64,000 nt of DNA, taken from NCBI RefSeq assembly GCF_017876405.1, contig NZ_JAGINW010000001.1, positions 1,687,203-1,751,202 of the forward strand. The letters run 5' to 3'. Both the position numbers and the translations under genes were made by a program. Positions 16,463-22,668 of the stretch are shown piece after piece (position 1 is the stretch's first letter; each line of letters opens with the position of its first letter). The notes beneath the pieces were generated by a model. That model was not told the DNA's origin. It ran no database searches and was given only the letters and a program-made list of their open reading frames with translations. The stretch comes from Kibdelosporangium banguiense (GTDB taxonomy: Bacteria; Actinomycetota; Actinomycetes; Mycobacteriales; Pseudonocardiaceae).

Positions 16463-17347
16463 TCAGCCCGCCAGCAGGGAGTCGAGGTCGAGCCGGACTC
16501 GGTCGGCGTCTTCGCGGTATTTCAGCACAGCGCCCAGCGTGATCGCCGCGGACTCGGCGTCGAGCTCTTTACGGTCCAGAGCGAGCAACGCCTCGGCCCA
16601 GTCGATGGTCTCGGCCACGCCTGGTGGCTTGAGCAGCTCGGCGGTTCTGAGCCTGCGGACTGCGTTGGCCACCTGCGTGGCGAGCCGGTCAGAGATCCCG
16701 GGCAGCCTGCGGCGGAGGATCTGGATCTCGCGGGCGAGGTCTGGGTGTTCAAGCCAGTGGTACAGACAGCGTCGCTTCAAGGCGTCGTGCACTTCGCGCG
16801 TACGGTTCGACGTCAGCACGACAAGTGGCGCGACCTCGGCCCTGATCTCGCCGAACTCCGGGACCGTCACCGCGTTCTCGCCCAGCACTTCGAGCAGGAA
16901 CGCTTCGAACTCGTCGTCAGCGCGGTCGATCTCGTCGACCAGAAGCACACACGGCGCCTCACGCAACGCTCTGAGCAACGGCCTGGCCAGCAAGAACCGC
17001 TCGGTGTAGAGCGACTGCTCGGCCGCTTCCGCGTCCAGCTGACCGTCCGACGCGGCTTCCAGGGCACGCAGGTGCAGCAACTGCCGGGGAAAATCCCAGT
17101 CGTAGAGCGCCTGGGTTGCGTCCATCCCCTCGTGGCACTGCAGCCGGATCAACGCGACCCCGAGAGCCTGGGCGAGCGAGGTGGCCAGGGACGTCTTGCC
17201 AGTGCCCGGCTCGCCCTCACAGAACAGTGGCCGGCGCATCCTCAGGCTGAGGAAGGCGGCCGTGGCCACGCCCTCGTCGGCGAGATACCCGACGTCATCC
17301 AGCGCCTTGGCCAACTCCTGCGGGGCCGGCACCGACATCCAGTCCAT
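16463..17347 (-). CDS. MoxR-family AAA ATPase (CoxD-like)
   Basis: A 294-residue AAA+ chaperone ATPase. Motifs: Walker A GEPGTGKTSL (about 43-52), Walker B LLVDEIDRAD (about 115-124), sensor 1 LTSNRTREVHDALKRR with the sensor/arginine-finger region. MoxR proteins pair with a VWA partner, here the next gene, to remodel or load metal centres. The start is uncertain: ATG 17347 or ATG 17338 fit the usual N-terminus (MDW.. or MSVPAPQEL), while longer forms would overlap the divergent pspC-like gene. It is the first gene of the molybdenum hydroxylase maturation operon. Confidence 0.85.
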   Translation of the reverse strand: MDWMSVPAPQELAKALDDVGYLADEGVATAAFLSLRMRRPLFCEGEPGTGKTSLATSLAQALGVALIRLQCHEGMDATQALYDWDFPRQLLHLRALEAASDGQLDAEAAEQSLYTERFLLARPLLRALREAPCVLLVDEIDRADDEFEAFLLEVLGENAVTVPEFGEIRAEVAPLVVLTSNRTREVHDALKRRCLYHWLEHPDLAREIQILRRRLPGISDRLATQVANAVRRLRTAELLKPPGVAETIDWAEALLALDRKELDAESAAITLGAVLKYREDADRVRLDLDSLLAG

Positions 17348-17437
17348 GGCCTGAGGGTAGGTCAGGGTCGGCCGGTCCGGGGATGACCAGGGCCGCTCCC
17401 TGATGTCCGCGAGCCTGCGAAAACCCATCCTGGTGGC

Positions 17438-17662
17438 ATGACCAACGAGATCTACACCCGCAAACTCCAGCGCAGTCGCACCGACCGCATGGTCGCGGGC
17501 GTCTGCGGCGGCTGGGCACACGTGCTCGGCGTCGACGCGGCCCTGCTGCGGATCTTGCTCGTCGCCGCCACCATCCTCGGCTTCGGCACCGGCGCCATCC
17601 TGTACCTGATCTGCTGGATCCTCATGCCCCAGGAGCCGGTCAAGGACGAGCCGTCATGGTGA
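17438..17662 (+). CDS. PspC-domain small membrane protein
   Basis: 74 residues that are essentially one PspC domain: a basic N-terminus (YTRKLQRSRTDRMVAGVCGGWAH, cited in part; key residues R-x-D-R-M-V-A-G-V-C-G-G), then one or two hydrophobic helices (about 33-65) ending CWILMP. In enterobacteria PspC senses membrane stress. Stand-alone short PspC proteins in actinobacteria are common and mostly uncharacterised. It is divergent from the MoxR gene with about 90 bases between starts. Confidence 0.85.
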   Translation: MTNEIYTRKLQRSRTDRMVAGVCGGWAHVLGVDAALLRILLVAATILGFGTGAILYLICWILMPQEPVKDEPSW

Positions 17663-17696
17663 CCCACACCACAAAGCAGTAAATTTCCGTCTTCTT

Positions 17697-17706
17697 TGTA
17701 TCCAGG
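17697..17706 (+). promoter_or_regulatory. Shared 10-mer upstream of the C1 protease gene
   Basis: TGTATCCAGG, 52 bases before the protease start. The identical 10-mer occurs at 19571-19580 upstream of the sigma factor gene, each time followed by a G-run. It could be a -35-type element of a promoter read by that sigma factor. Only two copies exist upstream of genes; a 9-base match also occurs inside coxG, so chance is not excluded. Confidence 0.3.
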
Positions 17707-17758
17707 CCGGGGTTCTTCGCTCTTGTGACAGCGAAGACCCGTTCGATCTGGAGGAAAG

Positions 17759-18904
17759 ATGAGCCGTCCGCACGAGCCGGAGATCGCGGCGATCCGCGAG
17801 TCCCTGGCCGCGCTCGGTGATCCTTGGCAGGCCGGGGAGACCCGGATCAGCCGCCTCCCGGACAGGCTTCGGCGGGTCCGGTTGGGGGTGCCCGCGCCGA
17901 CTGAGGGGGAGCTCGAGGCGCGGGCCGGCCAGCCGGAGCGGATGGCGGCGCAGGCACTGCAGGCCGCAGGCCGGCCTGTGGTCGCCGCCACCGCCCCCGC
18001 TTCGAGTTTGCCCGCGGTGTTCGACCTGCGTGACGTCAGCGGCCGCGACTTCGTGACTTCCGTGCGGGACCAGGGAAACTGCGGTTCGTGCGTCTCGTTC
18101 GGCATCCTCGCCGCGCTGGAGACCACCGCCGCCTACACCCGCGGCGCGCCCGGCTTGAACCTCGATCTCTCCGAGGCACACCTCTTCCACGGGCACGCCC
18201 GTGAACGCGGATACACCTGCGAATCCGGGTCGTGGCCCGATGATCTGTTCCACGACAGCACGGCCAAGGGCGTCACGTTCGAGGACTACTTTCCCTATCA
18301 GGACAACGGTTCCGGCTCGCCGAACCCGGACTGGCCGAACCGGCTGGCGAAGGCCGCGGGCGTGACCGACCTGACCGGCGACCCCGCCGCTATCAAGCAG
18401 CACATCTTCGGATATGGCGCGGTGGCAACGTGTTTCGTGGTCCGTGACGACTTCTTCCATTACCGAAGCGGGGTTTACCGCGCCACCACCACACAGGGCT
18501 CCGGTGGGCACTGTGTCGCGCTGATCGGCTGGGACGACCACGAGGGTTGCTGGCTGGCCAAGAACTCCTGGGGCACAGGCTGGGGCGAGGACGGATACTT
18601 CCGGATCGCCTACGGCGACTGCTTCATCGAGGACTACCCCAGCTCACGACCGACCGTTTTCGGTTGCACCGCAGTACATTTGCGGGCCTGGCTGCCGGCA
18701 CAACGCGCGCTGCGGTTGTTCGCCACGGCCAACGACGCGAACGGCTGGGCGTACCTGGAGAACCTCGGCTGGACGCACCTGGCCGGCGGACCGCACAGCA
18801 CCACGAACAAGCTCGCGATGCTGACGCACGCGCGGGCGAGCGGTCACCCAGTCACCCCGTTCATCAACGGCAACGAACTATCCACTGTGCAGGTGGCGGA
18901 CTGA
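17759..18904 (+). CDS. C1 (papain-like) cysteine peptidase with extra C-terminal domain
   Basis: 381 residues, no signal peptide, so probably cytoplasmic. N-terminal roughly 85 residues resemble a propeptide region. The papain fold follows with the oxyanion Gln105 and catalytic Cys111 in QGNCGSCVSF, His251 in GGHCVALIGW and Asn269 in KNSWGTGWG; the catalytic set is complete. After the peptidase (about 310-381) comes a domain with GWAYLENLGWTHL that is also the core of the next protein. GGAGG lies five bases before the ATG, and the stop overlaps the next start. Papain-like enzymes are uncommon in actinobacteria. Its position before an ECF-like sigma factor suggests regulated proteolysis. Confidence 0.88.
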   Translation: MSRPHEPEIAAIRESLAALGDPWQAGETRISRLPDRLRRVRLGVPAPTEGELEARAGQPERMAAQALQAAGRPVVAATAPASSLPAVFDLRDVSGRDFVTSVRDQGNCGSCVSFGILAALETTAAYTRGAPGLNLDLSEAHLFHGHARERGYTCESGSWPDDLFHDSTAKGVTFEDYFPYQDNGSGSPNPDWPNRLAKAAGVTDLTGDPAAIKQHIFGYGAVATCFVVRDDFFHYRSGVYRATTTQGSGGHCVALIGWDDHEGCWLAKNSWGTGWGEDGYFRIAYGDCFIEDYPSSRPTVFGCTAVHLRAWLPAQRALRLFATANDANGWAYLENLGWTHLAGGPHSTTNKLAMLTHARASGHPVTPFINGNELSTVQVAD

Positions 18905-19242
18905 TGATGGACAGACACTCACCCGCGCCGAGCCAGTACGTCGTGCTGGAGACCCCGGCGGACTGGGCACCGTACGGCGACGCGGCGAAAAGCCCGGTGT
19001 CGACCGCCTGTCCGGCCTCGGCCGGCTGGAGCACCGGACGAACAATCCTGGACCTCTGGTCCTACGAAGACTCCTCGGGAGTGTGGGTGCACGTGCAGGG
19101 CCTGGGCTGGAAGCGATTATCGCCGGCCAGCCAGTCCGGTCACACCCACATGACCGTGCTGGCCGGCGCGGCCACGCACAACAACTTGGCCGTCGACTTC
19201 CACGAGGACGCCGACGGTCAGATCGACCAGCTGATTGTTTGA
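18904..19242 (+). CDS. Small protein sharing the C-terminal domain of the adjacent peptidase
   Basis: A 112-residue cytoplasmic protein of unknown function. Residues about 45-112 (LWSYEDSSGVWVHVQGLGWKRL onward, in short W-S-Y..V-W..L-G-W-x-x-L) align with the C-terminal 65 residues of the upstream C1 peptidase (LFATANDANGWAYLENLGW.. similarly spaced). The start ATG overlaps the peptidase stop (18902-18906), so the two are translationally coupled. It may be a partner, inhibitor or decoy that uses the shared domain to contact the same ligand. I recognise no named family. Confidence 0.7.
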   Translation: MMDRHSPAPSQYVVLETPADWAPYGDAAKSPVSTACPASAGWSTGRTILDLWSYEDSSGVWVHVQGLGWKRLSPASQSGHTHMTVLAGAATHNNLAVDFHEDADGQIDQLIV

Positions 19243-19269
19243 AGAGACGGGCCGAGGGGGCCGCACAGT

Positions 19270-19316
19270 GGAGATGGTGGCCGGCAGCACGAGGGGGGTT
19301 GCCGGCCACCGTCTCC
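19270..19316 (+). terminator. Long hairpin after the peptidase operon
   Basis: 17-bp arms (GGAGATGGTGGCCGGCA and its complement with one G-U mismatch) around a 13-nt loop, 27 bases after the stop of the small protein gene. Confidence 0.7.
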
Positions 19317-19427
19317 AGGGACGGGAGACAAGACGACATGGTGCAGCTGCCAGCAGACCGGCAAGCCGGGCCGCGGCCTGCCGCCATGGGAATTGCCGAG
19401 GGGAGAACGGGGGCACCGGGGGGTGGA

Positions 19428-19459
19428 TGCCGACCGGCCTTGCAGGGGGCCGGTCGGCA
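19428..19459 (+). terminator. Second hairpin in the gap before the sigma gene
   Basis: Perfect 12-bp arms TGCCGACCGGCC / GGCCGGTCGGCA with an 8-nt loop. The 424-base gap 19243-19666 holds only this, the hairpin at 19270 and the shared 10-mer at 19571; the open frame through it (from 19235) has no coding character before 19667. Confidence 0.55.
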
Positions 19460-19570
19460 CCAGCGGCTGATGTTCATGGGCCAAGAGAGCGATCAGACAT
19501 GAGTGGCTTAGCGACGCTCCGTGAGAGGACACCGTTGTCACTCGGGCCGCTACTCTATTCGGGTGAGTTA

Positions 19571-19580
19571 TGTATCCAGG
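19571..19580 (+). promoter_or_regulatory. Shared 10-mer upstream of the sigma factor gene
   Basis: TGTATCCAGG, identical to 17697-17706, 86 bases before the sigma factor start. Possible autoregulatory promoter element; see the entry at 17697. Confidence 0.3.
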
Positions 19581-19666
19581 GGGTATCTCGCCGTTCATGT
19601 ACTTCACGATGGTCGCGATACTTCCGTCGCCAGCTGAAGAACGACACCCAGGATGGGGTGGGCGTG

Positions 19667-20269
19667 GTGACTGACGTTCGAACCGCGGAAGATCCTCCGT
19701 GGGAGGGTCTGCACGGCTCGGAGCGCTATGCGGTGTGCCTGCATGCGGCCAGAGCCGGCAATCGCCGCGCGCGGGCAACGCTCGTCGAAGATCTCACTCC
19801 GCTGGTCTGGCACGTCGCCCGCGGCAACGGCCTGCCCAACGCGGTCGCCGAGGACGTGGTGCAGACCGTGTGGCTGGCGTTGTTCAGCCACATCGACACG
19901 CTGGCCGAACCCAGAGCCCTGGCCGGCTGGCTGATCACCACCACCCGCCGGGAGGCCCAGCGGGTGCGCGGCAAGGGCGCCAACCAGATGCACCTGACCG
20001 ACGAGATGGCCGAGACGTTGCCGAGCACCCAGCCGCAGCCCGAGGACGAGGCGCTGCGCGCGGACCGGGACTCCCGGCTCTGGCGCGCCTTCGCCGGACT
20101 GCCGGAGAAGTGCCAGGAACTGCTCAGGCTGACCGTGCTCGGCGGTCGAACCGAATATCGCCTGGTAGCCGAGGCCATGCACATGCCGCGTGGCAGTATC
20201 GGCCCGACCAGGGGTCGCTGCCTTAACACACTGAGGGAGCTCTTGGACACCGAAGGGGGCGGCGGATGA
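19667..20269 (+). CDS. ECF-like sigma-70 family RNA polymerase sigma factor
   Basis: About 200 residues with the two ECF regions. Region 2 is near residues 38-100 (LVEDLTPLVWHVARGNGL, then AVAEDVVQTVWLALF and AGWLITTTRREAQR). Region 4 is near 140-190 (LPEKCQELLRLTV, an HTH with YRLVAEAMHMPRGSIGPTRGRCLNTLR). The preferred start is GTG 19667 with GGATGGGG about nine bases upstream; GTG 19664 is equally possible. No classical anti-sigma gene (zinc-binding HxxxCxxC) adjoins it. The next gene overlaps it by four bases (20266-20269) and is the likely partner. Region 4 follows the pattern of sigma factors found beside protease/CHAT-type genes in actinobacteria. Confidence 0.88.
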   Translation: MTDVRTAEDPPWEGLHGSERYAVCLHAARAGNRRARATLVEDLTPLVWHVARGNGLPNAVAEDVVQTVWLALFSHIDTLAEPRALAGWLITTTRREAQRVRGKGANQMHLTDEMAETLPSTQPQPEDEALRADRDSRLWRAFAGLPEKCQELLRLTVLGGRTEYRLVAEAMHMPRGSIGPTRGRCLNTLRELLDTEGGGG

Positions 20270-20742
20270 CGAAGACCGAACCGACGGGAGGCCAGGCGTA
20301 TCCCGACGACGAGGCACTGCTCGCCGAACTGGACAGAATGATCGAGGAATTCGACCCGCCACCAGCCGGTCTGGTTGAGCGGATCCAGTTCGCGATCGCG
20401 CTTGAGGACCTGGATGTCGAGGTCGCGCGCTGGGAGCGGGCGGACTCGCTGGCCGGGGTCCGTGGTGGTGATCAGGGCACGATCACGTTCACCGTCAGCG
20501 ACCTGACCGTGATGATCAACCTGACCCGGATCGGCGAGAACAACCGGATCGACGGCTGGCTCGTGCCGGCCGGCGAGCACTCGGTGGAGGTCCGCGTGGC
20601 CGAGCACGGCTCACGCGAAACGATCTCCGACGAGGGCGGCCGGTTCGTTCTCGACGGCGTACCGCGCGGCACGACGCAGATCGTCATCCAGCTCGACGGC
20701 CCGCCGGCCCGTACCGTCGTCACCCCCACGGTCCTGCTCTGA
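20266..20742 (+). CDS. Partner protein overlapping the sigma factor, with Ig-like/CarbReg-like domain
   Basis: 158 residues, cytoplasmic, no membrane segment. N-terminal 55 residues are acidic and helical (DDEALLAELDRMIEEFDPPPAGLVERIQFAIALEDLDVE). The C-terminal part (about 65-155) is beta-rich, with ITFTVSDLTVMINLT, GEHSVEVRVAEHG and GRFVLDGVPRGTTQIVIQL, resembling carboxypeptidase-regulatory or Cna-B-like sandwiches. Start overlaps the sigma stop (ATGA), implying stoichiometric production. It is not a known anti-sigma fold, but an acidic helical segment beside a sigma factor is consistent with sigma binding. Function unknown. Confidence 0.7.
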   Translation: MTKTEPTGGQAYPDDEALLAELDRMIEEFDPPPAGLVERIQFAIALEDLDVEVARWERADSLAGVRGGDQGTITFTVSDLTVMINLTRIGENNRIDGWLVPAGEHSVEVRVAEHGSRETISDEGGRFVLDGVPRGTTQIVIQLDGPPARTVVTPTVLL

Positions 20743-20753
20743 GCAATCGGTTG

Positions 20754-21959
20754 GTGGCCCACTCCGGCTTTGTCCGGTTCTGGGCCGCCGACACTGTGTC
20801 ACTGGTTGGCACATATGTCACCGCGCTGGCGCTGGCGGTGCTGGCGGAGAAACAGCTGCACTCGTCGAACGCCGAATTCGGTGCCCTCAACGCCGCCCGC
20901 TGGGTGCCGTACCTGCTGTTCGGGCTGATAGCCGGGGTGCTCGTGGACCGCTACCGGCGCCGGCCGATCCTGATCGGCGCCGATTTCGCCAGGGCCGGGC
21001 TGCTCGGCCTGATCCCGCTGCTGACCGTGACCGGCCTGCTGACCATGCCCATCCTGATCGGGATCGTGGCGGTGTTCGGGACGTTGTCGCTGGTCTACGA
21101 CGCGGCCCACCAGTCGTTCCTGCCGCAACTGGTGCCGGCCGCCCTGCTCACCGAAGCCAACGCGCGGCTGGAGCAGACCAATTCGGTCGCCCAGGGCGCC
21201 GGGCCGGCCCTGGCCGGCTGGCTGATCAAGGTGGCCGGCGCGCCGGTGGCGATCCTGGTGGACGCGGTGTCGTACTTCTTTTCCGGGCTGATGCTGCGCA
21301 AAATCCAGGTGCCGGAACGGTCCCCGCAGCCGGAATCACGCCATCTCGGCCGGGAGATCCGGGAAGGGCTGGCCTGGGTCTACACCCACCGGGTGCTCGC
21401 GCCGTTGGCGATCTCGTCACACGCGTGGTTTCTGTTCAACGGCATGGTCATGACTGTGCTGCCGTTTTTTGTGTTGCGGGGCTTGGGTTTTGACGAGTTC
21501 GTTCTCGGGTTGACCATGGCGGCGGCCGGTGCGGGCGGGGCGGCTGGCGCTTCACTGTCCGGGCGGGCCGTCCGGCGGCTCGGCGCCGGACGGGCGATCA
21601 TCGCCGGTCGTTGGCTCACGCCAGTGGGTTATGGGCTGATTCCGTTCGCCACCAACGCGACCACTGGGCTCGTGCTGCTGTTCGCCGGTCAGTTCGTGTT
21701 CGGCATGTCCATCGGTCTCGACGGCCCGGCGGAAATGGGATACCGGCAGACCGTGACACCGGACCGGTTGCAGGGCCGGATGAACGCGACCATGCGCTCG
21801 ATCAACCGCGGGATGATCGTGTTCGGCGCGCCACTGGGCGGAATCCTGGGCGACCACCTGGGCCACCGGGCAACGCTGTGGATCGCGATCGCCGGCCTCG
21901 CGGGCCAGGCGATCGCGATCTCGTTCTCCCAGGTGCGCACCGCGCGGCTGGTCAGCTGA
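20754..21959 (+). CDS. MFS transporter (MFS_3 / enterobactin-exporter-like)
   Basis: About 402 residues with 12 predicted helices, the MFS signature VLVDRYRRRPILIGAD after helix 2 and the related loop GRAVRRLGAGRAII in the middle. This group exports siderophores, macrolides or other small molecules; the cargo cannot be named. The start is unclear: GTG 20754 and TTG 20751 are candidates, and a CTG 12-15 bases earlier would give MSNRLVAHSGFVRF, a more typical N-terminus. No good ribosome site is visible. It follows the sigma partner by about 12 bases, so it may be read through from that operon. Confidence 0.8.
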   Translation: MAHSGFVRFWAADTVSLVGTYVTALALAVLAEKQLHSSNAEFGALNAARWVPYLLFGLIAGVLVDRYRRRPILIGADFARAGLLGLIPLLTVTGLLTMPILIGIVAVFGTLSLVYDAAHQSFLPQLVPAALLTEANARLEQTNSVAQGAGPALAGWLIKVAGAPVAILVDAVSYFFSGLMLRKIQVPERSPQPESRHLGREIREGLAWVYTHRVLAPLAISSHAWFLFNGMVMTVLPFFVLRGLGFDEFVLGLTMAAAGAGGAAGASLSGRAVRRLGAGRAIIAGRWLTPVGYGLIPFATNATTGLVLLFAGQFVFGMSIGLDGPAEMGYRQTVTPDRLQGRMNATMRSINRGMIVFGAPLGGILGDHLGHRATLWIAIAGLAGQAIAISFSQVRTARLVS

Positions 21960-21965
21960 CCGCAC

Positions 21966-22457
21966 TCACGACCAATTCGGGCCGGTGTCACAAATGCACG
22001 CGACGGTCTGAACCTTCGTCCATGAGAATCCGTACTTGTCGAATACTTCCGGGCTGGGGATCCAGCGATAACCACCGCCGAAATAGTCCCAGACATAGAT
22101 GGCCGGACTGGTGGCCGTCTTGGCAAGATGACTGTTGTTCAGTTCGTACCAGGTATTCTGGCAAACGCCGCCCATGATCCGGTCGTCCACGATGACGCCG
22201 TTCCCGCTGTCCCACACGCTGAAGTAGGCGGCCTCACTGGGAATCCAGTTGAGCTCACGGTCCGGGCCGACCACGAAAATCCGTGGATCGTTCGATCTCT
22301 TGACGCGCTGACCTGGCTTCGGGCACGCGGGATCGATACCCGACGGCGCACTCTTGAGATACGGCAAATCGTCAGCCGCGCTCGCTGTTCCCGAAACACC
22401 GGCGACAAGCGACAGGCCGAGAACAGCGGCGAACACAAGGCGTGACAGTACTTTCAC
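21966..22457 (-). CDS. Secreted Trp-rich repeat protein
   Basis: 163 residues with a Sec signal peptide (VKVLSRLVFAAVLGLSLVAG, cleavage likely after TASA). The mature part carries two copies of one motif: RIFVVGPDRELNWIPSEAAY and AIYVWDYFGGGYRWIPSPEVF, each IF/IY-V then W-I-P-S and an aromatic-rich tail. Four mature Cys could form disulphides. I chose GTG 22457 because GGGGGA lies eight bases upstream; the longer ATG form overlaps that site. Convergent with the MFS gene, with six bases between stops. No enzyme motif is visible; binding or surface display is possible. Confidence 0.7.
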   Translation of the reverse strand: MKVLSRLVFAAVLGLSLVAGVSGTASAADDLPYLKSAPSGIDPACPKPGQRVKRSNDPRIFVVGPDRELNWIPSEAAYFSVWDSGNGVIVDDRIMGGVCQNTWYELNNSHLAKTATSPAIYVWDYFGGGYRWIPSPEVFDKYGFSWTKVQTVACICDTGPNWS

Positions 22458-22668
22458 CGGTAAATCCCCCACGTTCGAATTCGTTGATGCCTGCTGAATC
22501 CCCCAAACGGTCAGAACCCTACGCTGTCCGCGACATTCGCCGGAATTCGGCGTGACCGATTCGTGACCCGGCCTGGAGTCGGCCTCGACTCACTGACCTG
22601 CGAATACCCGGTTTCCGTCAGCACCGGTTTGATGCGTTCGCCGGTACGCAAGCAGCCCAATTGGCCCG

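Noticed and set aside
19235..19666. N-terminal extension of the sigma factor frame
   Set aside because: Arg/Gly/Thr-rich with two terminator hairpins in it; region 2 begins only after 19667.
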